DNA from: Treponema brennaborense DSM 12168
GTDB lineage: Bacteria > Spirochaetota > Spirochaetia > Treponematales > Treponemataceae
Length of the DNA: 64,000 bases
Reading direction: 5' to 3'
NCBI RefSeq assembly: GCF_000212415.1
Contig: NC_015500.1
Location: forward strand, 1,240,001-1,304,000
Shown: positions 1 through 8,453 of the stretch, piece after piece
Layout of the letters: each line of letters begins with the position of its first letter
How positions within the stretch are numbered: position 1 is the first letter of the stretch
Notes under the pieces: model-generated
The model's database searches: none
Told to the model about the DNA's origin: nothing
The model's input: the letters and a program-made list of their open reading frames with translations, nothing else
Translations under genes and position numbers: made by a program

Positions 1-56
1 TCGTAACGGTCATCGGTTTTGTGATGGCACTTGCGGAGCTGAGAAAACTGAAGTAA
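1..56 (+). CDS. 3' end of a gene cut by the window edge
   Basis: The frame ending at the TAA at 54-56 reads VTVIGFVMALAELRKLK. The hydrophobic stretch followed by a basic tail would suit the end of a membrane protein. Nothing more can be said, because the rest lies outside the window. Confidence 0.4.
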   Translation, partial: VTVIGFVMALAELRKLK

Positions 57-134
57 CGCGGCAGAAAAAACGCCTTTTCTGAAATACTATGGATTTTACT
101 TTAATACAATGCGTTGCACAAACGGAGGTTGCAG

Positions 135-475
135 ATGAATGAAAAAGAATTGCTGACGGTGGCGCAAGTATCAGAAATGACAGGGATCAGCGTGCGCACG
201 CTTCATTACTATGACGGAATCGGGTTACTGGCTCCCTCAAAAGTGAACGAAAGCGGCTGCCGGTTTTATGACGATAAAGCTCTTGAGACATTGCAGCAGA
301 TTTTGTTTTTCCGCGAGCTTGACTTTATCTTAAAGCAGTATGTGCAGCTTGACGACGCGTCTGACTATATGCGCAGTTTCGCAGCGTTTTCTGCGGCTGA
401 CAAAACGCTGGACGCCCGATACGGTGCAGGTTTTGCGAATATCTGAAAGCTGCCGTGGAAGCGTTTTTAGGGTAA
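135..475 (+). pseudogene. Decayed MerR/TipAL-type transcriptional regulator
   Basis: The start is ATG 135, behind the GGAGG at 122-128. The N-terminal 60 residues are a clear MerR winged helix (VSEMTGISVRTLHYYDGIGL, then CRFYDDKALETLQQILFFREL). Family members of the TipAL type have about 240-250 residues, with a dimerisation helix and a ligand-binding TipAS domain. Here the text jumps at FILKQ straight to what looks like the last 45 residues of a TipAS domain, so most of the middle is deleted. After GGT TTT at 429-434 one base is missing: the restored frame reads EYLKAAVEAFLG and stops at 473-475, while the actual frame stops at once. DNA binding without sensing is conceivable, but a dead gene is more likely. 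Confidence 0.75.
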
Positions 476-515
476 CGGAGGCTTTTACAAAAGACGGATG
501 CGTTTTCAAAAGGCT

Positions 516-572
516 GCGGACTTTTCTCACCGTTTTTGCAAAAAAATATGAGAATGTCCGCGGTCTTTTTTA
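516..572 (+). terminator. Rho-independent terminator after the MerR remnant
   Basis: The arms GCGGAC (516-521) and GTCCGC (556-561) enclose a second inner pairing TTCTCA/TGAGAA, and a T-rich run follows. The hairpin lies between the MerR remnant and the convergent CotH gene. Confidence 0.5.
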
Positions 573-642
573 TGGGCAGGAAGGGCTCTGCCGAACCGTA
601 CAAAGCGGATGTCTGCAAAGCCGCAACACAGTCGAACTGCTA

Positions 643-2472
643 CTACAGTCCGTCAATCTCCGTATTTACGACTTGGAATTTTTTGTTCAGCGTTTCTTTA
701 AGGAAATCGGCATATGCGTCAAAATCTTCCCTGACAATCGTGGACGGGTCCGTATGCGCTTCCCAAACCAGTGCGTCGTTCTGCTGATCGCTGTAAATCT
801 GAGCGCGCAGTTTTTCTATCTGGGAATCGATATCAATCAAATTATAATACGCTGCCCACAGTTCCTTGAGCTTTTCCCTGAACGCCGGCGACTTGAACAA
901 AGCGTTGTAATAGATGGTGTCTTTCAAAGTGCACGATGAACTTTGACTAAGCGAAGCCCAGTCAAAATCCCAGACGGGTCCGGCTTTTAAAATTCCCGTT
1001 GAATTCTCAAAAGTAAAATAGCAGCTTTTCGGATGTTTCAGTTCGTTGTTGCTCATAAGCTCATTTATAATCCAGAATTTTGCCCAAGAAGTGATGTCGA
1101 GCTTTTCCGTATACGACTCATCGGGGGCACTGCAGTCGTTCGTATTCATTCCCTCCGTAAAATCCGGGTACAGCAATTTTTCAAGCTGCTCGATTTTTCC
1201 GCTTAAATTCGAAAGCCGCTCGTCTGACATTGAATCATCATTTGAAATCATATACGGCATAGCTCTGATTGCAGATTTGAATTTCCACGTTTCGTCGTAG
1301 TAAACGTCAAGCTCAATCAGGTAATCGTCGTCTTCATCTATGTTTACACGTTTTTTATCGACCTTAATTGCTTCACCGAGCCAATATAGCCCTTTGTACT
1401 GACCGTTCAGTACGAGATTGACAAAATCGCCGCGCAGTGTGTAGTCCATTTCAAGACAGCTGCTCAGGTAAAATGCCATGCAATTCCTCATAAACGAATT
1501 GTCAAGATAATTTGCAATCAAAACCCACCGCTTGTGCTTGGGAAAGCCCATAAGCTCCTGTTTTTTATCAAGTTTCAAAGCATAGGGTTTTTTAGGCTGC
1601 GCCCACGTGGAATTTCCCCGTCCGCGGATACTCGTGCTGATGTCCTCGGAATTCCATGCCGAATTTTCCGTTCCCTTTACTGAAAATGAAGCGTTTTCAA
1701 TCCAGACCTCTTTTGAAGTAATCTCCTGATTTTCCGGAGTAGTTATTTCTACGACGGGATTCGTCAAATTGTACGGAAAATAATTTATCGCCAAGTTTTC
1801 CGTACGGCTTTTCTGATTCAGACTGTTCACCGTGCAGATTCCAAAGTTGTAACCCTTTCCGTTTTCTCCGTTCTTCCAGGCAAAAGAATGTACGAAAGAA
1901 TCAAAAGACAGCGTCTCTGTCACACCTGAATTTATGTACGTAATCTTCAAAATGGAACCTGAAAACAGCTCATCGTCAGGATTTTCCCAGAAAAGATTCA
2001 TTTCGCCGTTTTCATAGCTGGCAGAAAAATGGGTAACAGGATTTTTATTGCTGTTCCCCATAACAAGAGCTGTCTTTATGCCTGAGCTTGCGTTTCCTGC
2101 AAAATCAACTGCCTTCAGTTCAAACTCATATTCAATTCCTTCGGTCAAATTATAGACAAAAAAATACTGTTCTCCGGCGGGTACATACAGCGCTTGTTCC
2201 GCCTGCGATTCCGCAGTTCGTGCGGCAGAAATCGGCAGAGGCTGATTCCAGGTAATCTTGTAGAAATTCACGTCCTCGGAAACGGAATCCTGCCAGGACA
2301 GCAGAATACCGTTCCCTTGTTCTGTGGCAGCAAAATCGGACGCGTTTTCCGGTGCGATTTTATCCGTTACCGCAACATATTCCGTTTCAGTGTCAGTCCT
2401 GCAACCGCAAAAAACGACCGCAATCAACAGTGCTGCAGCCAAAGAAACCGTCAGCTTTGTGTTTATTCGCAT
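643..2472 (-). CDS. CotH-kinase family lipoprotein with fibronectin-like domains
   Basis: The protein has 609 residues. I chose the ATG at 2472 (MRINTKLT) because GGAG lies 5 bases upstream. A hydrophobic signal ends in FCGC, a loose spirochaetal lipobox, so the protein is probably anchored to a membrane and faces outward. One fibronectin type III-like domain follows (about residues 35-135), then a second beta-rich segment, then a CotH kinase domain from about residue 270. That domain shows the glycine loop IRGRGNSTWAQPKKPY, the lysine motif WLGEAIKVDKKRVNI and the acidic motif AGPVWDFDW. CotH proteins are atypical secreted protein kinases; the substrate here is unknown. The gene is divergent from an Xre regulator across a palindrome-rich gap, which suggests control by it. 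Confidence 0.85.
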   Translation of the reverse strand: MRINTKLTVSLAAALLIAVVFCGCRTDTETEYVAVTDKIAPENASDFAATEQGNGILLSWQDSVSEDVNFYKITWNQPLPISAARTAESQAEQALYVPAGEQYFFVYNLTEGIEYEFELKAVDFAGNASSGIKTALVMGNSNKNPVTHFSASYENGEMNLFWENPDDELFSGSILKITYINSGVTETLSFDSFVHSFAWKNGENGKGYNFGICTVNSLNQKSRTENLAINYFPYNLTNPVVEITTPENQEITSKEVWIENASFSVKGTENSAWNSEDISTSIRGRGNSTWAQPKKPYALKLDKKQELMGFPKHKRWVLIANYLDNSFMRNCMAFYLSSCLEMDYTLRGDFVNLVLNGQYKGLYWLGEAIKVDKKRVNIDEDDDYLIELDVYYDETWKFKSAIRAMPYMISNDDSMSDERLSNLSGKIEQLEKLLYPDFTEGMNTNDCSAPDESYTEKLDITSWAKFWIINELMSNNELKHPKSCYFTFENSTGILKAGPVWDFDWASLSQSSSCTLKDTIYYNALFKSPAFREKLKELWAAYYNLIDIDSQIEKLRAQIYSDQQNDALVWEAHTDPSTIVREDFDAYADFLKETLNKKFQVVNTEIDGL

Positions 2473-2494
2473 CATAACTCCTTTGATATCCTGT

Positions 2495-2566
2495 TTGGAT
2501 ATTTCCAATTATTATACACTATTATCAGGAAAATTCCAATATTTTGAACATAAATTGGAATTTTCC
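2495..2566. promoter_or_regulatory. Operator-like palindromes between the CotH gene and the Xre regulator
   Basis: A perfect 13-bp inverted repeat, GGAAAATTCCAAT (2528-2540) and ATTGGAATTTTCC (2554-2566), is separated by 13 bp. A related dyad, TTGGATATTTCCAA, lies at 2495-2508. The shared core TTGGAA/TTTTCC occurs three times in the divergent intergenic region, as expected for an autoregulating repressor. The binding protein is inferred to be the adjacent Xre product. Confidence 0.5.
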
Positions 2567-2579
2567 ATATTATAGAGGT

Positions 2580-2912
2580 ATGAATTTTTGGGAACGTGTT
2601 GACGAACTGCTGGAAGAACAGGATATAAATAAAAAAACGCTGGCGATGGAAGCCGGTTTTAATCCGTCAAATATTACAAAAGGTATAAAAAACAACAATG
2701 CTCCGTCTGCAGAAACAGCGGTAAAAATCGCTCAAAAGCTGGGCGTTTCCGTGGAATATCTTGTTACCGGTAAGAATCTGCAGGAGGAAGGCGAGGTGCT
2801 TTCTGCTCAAACAAAAGAACTTGTCCGTATTTATTCCAAGCTTTCCGCTCATGACAAAATAATCCTTTTAGCGCTTGCAAAAAGCATGAATGGAATAAAA
2901 ACGGACTTTTAA
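2580..2912 (+). CDS. Xre/Cro-type helix-turn-helix regulator
   Basis: The protein has 110 residues, starting at ATG 2580 (MNFWERVDELLEEQDINKK) with a purine-rich AGAGG just upstream. Residues 5-65 form an HTH_3 fold, with KTLAMEAGFNPSNITKGIK as helices 2-3. The remaining 40 residues are a short helical tail (ELVRIYSKLSAHDKIILLAL), probably for dimerisation. It is divergent from the CotH lipoprotein gene and shares a palindromic intergenic region with it, so it probably represses itself and that gene. A start 36 bases upstream is possible, but would place coding sequence inside the operator arms. Confidence 0.85.
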   Translation: MNFWERVDELLEEQDINKKTLAMEAGFNPSNITKGIKNNNAPSAETAVKIAQKLGVSVEYLVTGKNLQEEGEVLSAQTKELVRIYSKLSAHDKIILLALAKSMNGIKTDF

Positions 2913-2930
2913 AAATATAAGTGCTTTTTC

Positions 2931-3602
2931 TCAAGAGCATGAAGAACAAATGTGCATTCCCATTTTCCTGTCCACAATAAATGCCATAAGAACCGCCGCC
3001 AAATGGCTGATAAGGATTGCCGTCCACATGCCGTCAAGTCCGAGCGGTCCGCCAATCAATACGACTGCAAGCGGCACGCGGATGACAATGTAATAGACGA
3101 ACATGAGAATCATCGACAGGTTCACGCGTCCGACGCCCGCCATTTTTGCCGTAAAAACGTTTGTCATCATGTAGCACAAATATCCCAGTCCGATGATTTT
3201 TAAGCCGCGGCTTGCGATGGCTGCTACGGCCGCTTCTCTTACAAAGACAAGTGAAATCTGAGTGGAAAAAACGAGGACAATGGCGGTCAGAATTACTTCG
3301 ATCGCCGAACCGTACAGCAGGGCAGTCTTCATATATTCTTTGATTCTGTCGTTACGCTTTGCGCCGTACAGCTGGGCTACGACCGTGATTAGCGCCATGT
3401 TCATAGCCATCGCCGGATAGAAAAGGATGTTCTCTATGTTTTTTACAACTCCATACGCCGCTATCGTCGTTACGTCAAATCGGTTTACAAGGATTACCAT
3501 AATCATGGAGCTGACTGCCGGAATGCAATTCTGCGCGCTTGCAGGAATCACCATTTTTAGAATCTGACCCGCGCATCTTTTGCTGAATCCTTTCAAGTTC
3601 AA
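2931..3602 (-). pseudogene. C-terminal half of a MATE-family multidrug exporter
   Basis: The 223 residues correspond to transmembrane helices 7-12 of a MATE exporter: the second-half signature MVIPASAQNCIPAVSSMIMV, AYGVVKNIENILFYPAMAMN, then five more hydrophobic segments. Complete MATE proteins have about 450 residues and two six-helix halves, so the whole N-terminal half is missing. The first codon is TTG with no ribosome site, and an in-frame stop lies 21 bp upstream (3624-3626). Homology stops where the neighbouring amidohydrolase fragment begins, so a deletion or recombination joined two broken genes. Transport is not expected. Confidence 0.75.
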
Positions 3603-3626
3603 TCTGAAATATGATTTTTTCTTTCA

Positions 3627-4403
3627 TTGTGCAGTGCAAATATGGAAATCTTATCTCCTGAAGAATCAATTTATTATTCAAAATTGAGCAATGATATACT
3701 TGCGGAAGGAATTAAAAAAAATCCTACGCGGTTTAGGGGCTTTGCAGCTCTCCCCACACCAGACCCAATCCAAGCTGCAATGGAACTTGAACGTTGTATA
3801 AAACTAGGTGGATTTGTTGGAGCTATTATTAATGGACATATTAATGGTCACTATTTAGATGAAATTCAGTTTGATCCTATTCTTGAAGCAGCAGACGCGT
3901 TAGATGTTCCATTGTATATTCATCCTGCTGTTCCGCCTAAGGCAATTATTGATACTTATTATAAAATGAATGATACATATGCTCAAACAGTTATGGTCTC
4001 AGGCGGTTGGGGATGGCACATTGAAACAGGTGTTCACGTTCTTAGGCTAATTTCCTCTGGCGTTTTTGATAGGCATCCAAATTTAAAAATTGTAATTGGA
4101 CATTTAGGAGAAGGACTACCTTTTTTTATGCATCGTCTTAATAATGCCATAGGTGGTAATTTAAAAAAGAGCTATTCAACATATTTAAAAGAAAACATTT
4201 ATTACACAATTTCAGGTTTTAATGATCCTGACTTGTTTCAATTTGTGTTGAAAAAAGTAGGAGAAAATAATATAATGTTTTCTTCAGACTATCCTTTCAA
4301 TTTTCCAAAACGTGAAGTTGAACTCTTCAATGAACTAAATATATCTGAAGAAGTTCGCGAAAAGATTAGTTTCAAAAATGCTGAGAGAATCTTAAAGATT
4401 TAG
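3627..4403 (+). pseudogene. 5'-truncated amidohydrolase (Amidohydro_2, decarboxylase-like)
   Basis: The 258 residues match the amidohydrolase-2 family that includes 2,3-dihydroxybenzoate and gamma-resorcylate decarboxylases. Visible are NPTRFRGFAALPTPDP, the metal His in PLYIHPAVPP, IGHLGEGLPFFMHRLNNA, and the catalytic Asp in MFSSDYPFN. Family members have about 320-340 residues and begin with an HxH metal motif. That motif and about 70 residues are absent, and the frame opens on a TTG without a ribosome site. The reading frame is strikingly AT-rich compared with its neighbours, which suggests recent transfer. Probably non-functional. Confidence 0.7.
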
Positions 4404-4540
4404 TGTAATGATAATGAGAAGTTTTCTCGCAACAAAAGGCGTAACTCCGCAACTACAAGCAGCAATTTTGCAACGGGTGGTTCGTTTGCGGGAGCATATA
4501 TGAATGCGGCAAACGGAACAATGTCGCCGCTCCCTTGTTT

Positions 4541-4657
4541 TATAAAAACTGCGAGATTATCAATGTTACTGATGAAAAAAGCCTGTGCAAGACATGTTTT
4601 ATCGAAAACAACGTATCGGCTCATGGGGACTGGCAAATACTGATTAAAAAGGAGTAG
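4541..4657 (+). pseudogene. Short remnant of an unidentified cysteine-containing protein
   Basis: In the 260-bp gap before the epoxide hydrolase, one frame reads 38 natural-looking residues ending at TAG 4655: CEIINVTDEKSLCKTC, then HGDWQILIKKE. The three cysteines could bind metal. The frame has no start or ribosome site. It looks like the 3' end of a lost gene; I do not recognise the family. Confidence 0.3.
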
Positions 4658-4663
4658 TCCAAC

Positions 4664-5752
4664 ATGAAAGAATTCAGCATTCATTTTAGCGAAGAACAAA
4701 TGGAAGCACTTCGGCATCGCATCGGTGCCGCGCGGCTTCCGAAAATACTGAACGGTGAAGACTGGCGTTTGGGAACCGGGAGCAGCTATTTATCGGCACT
4801 GCTTGATTCTTGGCAGAACGGCTACGACTGGTCGCATAAAGAAAAGGAATTGAACCGGTATCCGCAGTACACGTGCGAACTGAACGGAACGACCATCCAC
4901 TTTTTCCATATTCCGGGTTCCCGCAAAGGTGCAGTGCCGCTGCTGCTGACGCACGGTTGGCCGGACAGTTTTCTGCGCTATGCAAAAGCGTTTCCGCTTC
5001 TTGCCGAGTTCGACCTCGTTGTACCGTCGTTGCCGGGATTTGCTTTTTCCACGCTGCCTGAAAAAGGGTACGTAAACAATGCCGAAATTGCCGAAATCTG
5101 GCACAAACTGATGACGGAAGTGCTGGGGTATAAAGAGTATGCGGCTTCCGGCGGAGACATGGGGCGCGGCGTTACCTGCTATCTTGCCTCGCGTTATCCG
5201 AATGAAGTAAAAGGCATCCACCTGACCGATGTGGGAATGGCGGCGGAACTCGTCGGTGCGCCCGATTCAAAACTGAACTCAGCTGAACTTGACTACAAGC
5301 GCAAAGTCAATGAATGGCTTCGCACGGAAGGTGTCTATATCAGTATGAACGGCACAAAGCCGCAGACATTGGCGTATTCGTTAAGCGATTCACCTGCCGG
5401 AATGGCCGCCTGGATAACGGAAAAGTACCGGGCCTGGAGCGACTGGCCGCTGCTCACGATGGACGACATCCTTGACTGCCTGACGCTCTACTGGATGACA
5501 AATACCGCAGGAACTGCCATTAGGGTTTACCACGGCAACAACTTTACGCTGCCACCTCTGGGCAAGATTCAAGTGCCTACGGCCATCGCCGCGTTTCCGA
5601 AAGACATTCTCCCGGTTCCGAGGGAATGGATTGAAAAGAACTATCCTGTCGTAATGTATACGGAAATGCCGCGCGGCGGTCATTTTACAGCCTTGGAACA
5701 GCCGGAAGCGTTTGCGGAAAACGTTTCGGAGTTTCTGAAAATCATTGTGTGA
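4664..5752 (+). CDS. Epoxide hydrolase-like alpha/beta hydrolase
   Basis: The 362-residue protein starts at ATG 4664 behind AAGGAG. An N-terminal epoxide-hydrolase lid domain (about residues 1-100) is followed by an alpha/beta hydrolase core. The oxyanion motif is HGWPDSF, the nucleophile elbow is SGGDMGRG with Asp as nucleophile (as in epoxide hydrolases rather than esterases), and the C-terminal catalytic His is in PRGGHFTALEQPE. A signal peptide is absent, so it is probably cytoplasmic. The substrate is unknown; juvenile-hormone-hydrolase-like names in databases should not be read literally. It stands alone, with 67 bp to the next gene. Confidence 0.85.
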   Translation: MKEFSIHFSEEQMEALRHRIGAARLPKILNGEDWRLGTGSSYLSALLDSWQNGYDWSHKEKELNRYPQYTCELNGTTIHFFHIPGSRKGAVPLLLTHGWPDSFLRYAKAFPLLAEFDLVVPSLPGFAFSTLPEKGYVNNAEIAEIWHKLMTEVLGYKEYAASGGDMGRGVTCYLASRYPNEVKGIHLTDVGMAAELVGAPDSKLNSAELDYKRKVNEWLRTEGVYISMNGTKPQTLAYSLSDSPAGMAAWITEKYRAWSDWPLLTMDDILDCLTLYWMTNTAGTAIRVYHGNNFTLPPLGKIQVPTAIAAFPKDILPVPREWIEKNYPVVMYTEMPRGGHFTALEQPEAFAENVSEFLKIIV

Positions 5753-5819
5753 GGCGCGGAAAGTGTTTTATAAACTTCGGATTGATGAACTTCAATCTTT
5801 GAATTGATAGAGGTGCACG

Positions 5820-6383
5820 ATGAGTAAAAGACTTTCGGAAATGAGCACAGAAGAATTGTGGCAGCTGTTTCCCATTTTTCTGACGGCACATCAAGATTGC
5901 TGGGAACAATGGTATTCGGGCGAAGAAACTGCGTTAAAGAAAATATTGCCGCCGAATGCTCGGATCAATCACATAGGAAGCACGTCTGTTAATTCCATAT
6001 GGGCGAAACCTATTATTGACATTCTTGTTGAGGCTTCAACCGAGGCCGATTTTGAGTGCATAAAAGCGTCGCTCATCGATATCGGTTTTACTTTTATGAG
6101 TCGAAGTTCAAATAGAATTTCATTCAATAAAGGATATACGGAAAACGGATTTGCGGAAAAAGTATTCCATTTGCATTTAAGATACGTCGGGGATAATGAT
6201 GAATTGTACTTCCGGGATTATTTGCGGGAACATACTGAGATTGCAAAAGAGTATGAAAAAATGAAATTGGAGCTTTGGAAAAAGTATGAGCATGACAGAG
6301 ACGGCTATACAAATGCCAAAACGGATTTCATTGCAAAGTATACGGAGCACGCAAAACAAGAATATGGAAGCAGGTATTGCTGA
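5820..6383 (+). CDS. GrpB family protein (UPF0157)
   Basis: The 187-residue protein starts at ATG 5820, with AGAGG 6 bases upstream. It has the GrpB/UPF0157 nucleotidyltransferase-like signature: NHIGSTSVNSIWAKPIIDIL, HLHLRYVGDNDE, and a C-terminal helix with EHDRDGYTNAKTDFI. The GST-S-V motif with a following Asp resembles polymerase-beta type active sites, but the biochemical role of the family is not well established. The downstream DUF1697 gene follows after 26 bp and probably shares the transcript. Confidence 0.8.
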   Translation: MSKRLSEMSTEELWQLFPIFLTAHQDCWEQWYSGEETALKKILPPNARINHIGSTSVNSIWAKPIIDILVEASTEADFECIKASLIDIGFTFMSRSSNRISFNKGYTENGFAEKVFHLHLRYVGDNDELYFRDYLREHTEIAKEYEKMKLELWKKYEHDRDGYTNAKTDFIAKYTEHAKQEYGSRYC

Positions 6384-6409
6384 ATCCGGCTGAGAGGAGA
6401 AAACGTTGC

Positions 6410-6949
6410 ATGAAAAGATATATAGCCTTGCTAAGAGGAATCAACGTCAGCGGAAAAAACAAGATATCCATGTCTGAATTAAAAAAAGGCTTTGAAGAAC
6501 TGGATTTCTCAGAGGTCATGACGTACCTGAATAGCGGCAATGTCGTCTTTTCGAGTTCCGGTGAGGATAAAAACATGCTTCTGCACAAAATTAAATCGAT
6601 GATAAAAGACAGATTTGATTTAGAGATACCGGTTTTTATTGTTTTGCAGGAAAAATTGAAAGAACTGTTAAGTAACGCTCCCGATTGGTGGGGAGATGAC
6701 AGTAAAGAAATATACGATAATATCATATTCCTGCTGCCGCCTTTATCTTATCAGGAGCTTTATGATGAACTAGGCGATCCGAAAGCGGAATATGAGAAAG
6801 TGCATCATTATGAAAATGCCGTATTTTGGTCGTTTAGCCGAAAAGATTATCAAAAGACACATTGGTGGTCAAAAACGGCCAATGCAGAGGTAAGTGATAA
6901 AATTACGATCCGAACGGCAAATACAGTAAGGAAGATCGTGCGTTTGTAA
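6410..6949 (+). CDS. DUF1697 family protein
   Basis: The 179-residue protein starts at ATG 6410 behind GAGAGGAG; an upstream TTG in the same frame lacks a ribosome site. The N-terminal signature YIALLRGINVSGKNKISM is diagnostic of DUF1697, followed by YLNSGNVVFSS and the C-terminal KTANAEVSDKITIRTANTV. The family is widespread in bacteria and has no firm function. It follows the GrpB gene by 26 bp and ends in front of a hairpin terminator. Confidence 0.85.
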   Translation: MKRYIALLRGINVSGKNKISMSELKKGFEELDFSEVMTYLNSGNVVFSSSGEDKNMLLHKIKSMIKDRFDLEIPVFIVLQEKLKELLSNAPDWWGDDSKEIYDNIIFLLPPLSYQELYDELGDPKAEYEKVHHYENAVFWSFSRKDYQKTHWWSKTANAEVSDKITIRTANTVRKIVRL

Positions 6950-6979
6950 AATCCAAGTACAGGGTGGGGGATAGAAATT

Positions 6980-7045
6980 ATGGCAAACCGGCTTAAAATC
7001 GTTGATGAAAAATCATGGAACAGGGCCGTGCCCTGTAGGATATAA
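6980..7045 (+). pseudogene. 5' stub of a CatA-like acetyltransferase
   Basis: Behind the ribosome site GGGTGGGGG, ATG 6980 opens 21 codons (MANRLKIVDEKSWNRAVPC then RI and stop). This resembles the first residues of type A chloramphenicol acetyltransferases, which begin with a phi-x-IID-x-x-x-W-x-R pattern. The remaining roughly 190 residues are gone, and a hairpin follows directly. Confidence 0.35.
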
Positions 7046-7050
7046 AGAAA

Positions 7051-7102
7051 ATTGGTAAAGGACATTACGGATTTATTATATACTGTAACGTCCTTTACCA
7101 AT
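7051..7102. terminator. Bidirectional hairpin terminator
   Basis: Arms 7051-7068 and 7085-7102 are complementary over 18 bp with one mismatch (ATTGGTAAAGGACATTAC with GTAACGTCCTTTACCAAT). It separates two convergent genes and could serve both. No strong T tract is present. Confidence 0.5.
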
Positions 7103-7113
7103 CATGCATTATC

Positions 7114-7713
7114 TCAGTTATCTGCATGCGGTTCAATTTTTTCTGCGGGTTCACCTTTTATCTGCTCATAGAGGTTGGCAATTGTTGCGTGAATATAGGG
7201 AGAAACGTAAATCGCAGCGAGACCGAATGTGATAAGACAGAGAACATACCACCAGAAGAAACTGAAAAGAAGAACGAACAATTCTCCTTTATGACCTTTC
7301 ATGATTTCTTTTGATTTTTTTATGGCTTCAGAACCCGACATTTCCGGATTATCGGCAAGTATAAAATATGTCATTGAATAGCGTAGTGTCGCAATAATTC
7401 CGGGAATAAACAGCAAGAGACTCCAAAGACAAATAAAAATGTTCATCAACAGAGTTGCAACAAAGGACGAACCGAACTGCTTAAAACCTTTGAATCCTGT
7501 GTTGAAGTTTCCTTTTTTCTGCCTTACGACTTCCAATGAGAACATTGCAATGCCAACTGAAAACGCCCCAGCCAAAAGCAGCGGGCCGATGGCTGTAATA
7601 CCGGATATACTGATAATGAGTCCAATGACAATAGAAAGACCAAAGAACGTTCCTACATTTCCTTTTATCTGCTTCTTTGCATTTGCCTTTAATTCCTTTC
7701 GATTGATAACCAT
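7114..7713 (-). CDS. DUF975 family integral membrane protein
   Basis: The 199-residue protein starts at ATG 7713 (MVINRKELKANAKKQIKGN), 6 bases after GGAG. It begins with the basic DUF975 signature and then has four to five hydrophobic segments (around residues 20-60, 90-120 and 150-180). The conserved stretch LRYSMTYFILADNPEMSGSE and the tail HATIANLYEQ are typical. DUF975 proteins sit in the cytoplasmic membrane; their role is unknown. It is a single gene, convergent with DUF1697. Confidence 0.8.
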   Translation of the reverse strand: MVINRKELKANAKKQIKGNVGTFFGLSIVIGLIISISGITAIGPLLLAGAFSVGIAMFSLEVVRQKKGNFNTGFKGFKQFGSSFVATLLMNIFICLWSLLLFIPGIIATLRYSMTYFILADNPEMSGSEAIKKSKEIMKGHKGELFVLLFSFFWWYVLCLITFGLAAIYVSPYIHATIANLYEQIKGEPAEKIEPHADN

Positions 7714-7900
7714 AAACAACTCCTGATAAATTTGATTTTGATGAAAAGCTCAGGATCGACTCTTAACTTCTTTCCTCCAGAAAAAACGACTTTGTATTTA
7801 CGGATATACGTTTTTTAAACAACTCTTTCCGAAAGTCCGTTTCTTTTAAGTACCGTTTTATACAGTGTCAACCTGTTATTTTCATTTATAAAATGCAATA

Positions 7901-7978
7901 GCAACAAAATATCGTTGCTATTATCAATATTGCATCATTGCTTATAGGATATTGTCTATAGTTGCTAATGGCAATATC
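7901..7978 (+). repeat. Upstream copy of the Xre promoter region
   Basis: This 78-bp stretch is a diverged duplicate of 8367-8444, the region directly upstream of the 8454 Xre gene. Both contain TTGCTATTATCAATATT and end in TTGCTAATGGCAATAT, whose inner TTGC/GCAA pair is a dyad. No regulator gene follows this copy; the tandem repeat starts 43 bp downstream. Confidence 0.6.
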
Positions 7979-8020
7979 AGGGTATCCGCATTACTTTGTG
8001 CCGGGAAACTGTATCGACGT

Positions 8021-8196
8021 ACTGTTTTCACGTTCAAACCTTACTGCTTTCACGTTCAAACCTTACTGTTTTCACGTTCAAACCTTACTGTTTTCACGTT
8101 CAAACCTTACTGTTTTGACGCTCAAATCCTACTGTTTTGACGCTCAAACCTTACGGCCATGACGCTCAAACCTTACGGCCGTGATCCTCAAATCTT
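8021..8196. repeat. 22-bp tandem repeat, eight copies
   Basis: Eight head-to-tail copies of a 22-bp unit (ACTGTTTTCACGTTCAAACC then TT) run from 8021 to 8196. Copies 1-4 are nearly identical; copies 5-8 diverge step by step towards ACGGCCGTGATCCTC. They are translated by no convincing gene. The gap 7714-8453 otherwise holds only the two promoter-region copies. Confidence 0.85.
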
Positions 8197-8366
8197 ACGG
8201 CTGGCTATAACGCAAACCATTTGCACAAAATCTTATTCCATATGTCCCATGAGTACGGCTTGAAGGATGATTAACTCCGATTGTCTTTACGTGATGCTGT
8301 TTTTGCAACAACATTTTCTTCTGCAATATCTTCTCCATATAATGCTCCGCTCCTTTCAGTATAACG

Positions 8367-8444
8367 GCAATAAATCATAGTTGCTATTATCAATATTATA
8401 GTATTGCTCATAGAATATTGTTTATAGTTGCTAATGGCAATATT
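8367..8444 (+). promoter_or_regulatory. Promoter/operator region of the Xre gene at 8454
   Basis: AT-rich 78 bp directly upstream of the regulator, with the dyad TTGCTAATGGCAA near its end and TTGCTATTATCAATATT near its start. It is duplicated at 7901-7978. It is probably bound by the Xre protein; no consensus sigma-70 pair with good spacing is obvious. Confidence 0.45.
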
Positions 8445-8453
8445 CTGAAATAG

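Noticed and set aside
340-939. A 199-residue plus-strand frame antisense to the CotH gene
   Set aside because: It crosses the terminator and runs antisense through a well supported gene; its composition is not protein-like.
8021-8196. The 22-bp repeats as a CRISPR array
   Set aside because: The copies are directly head to tail without spacers, diverge along the array, and no cas gene is near.
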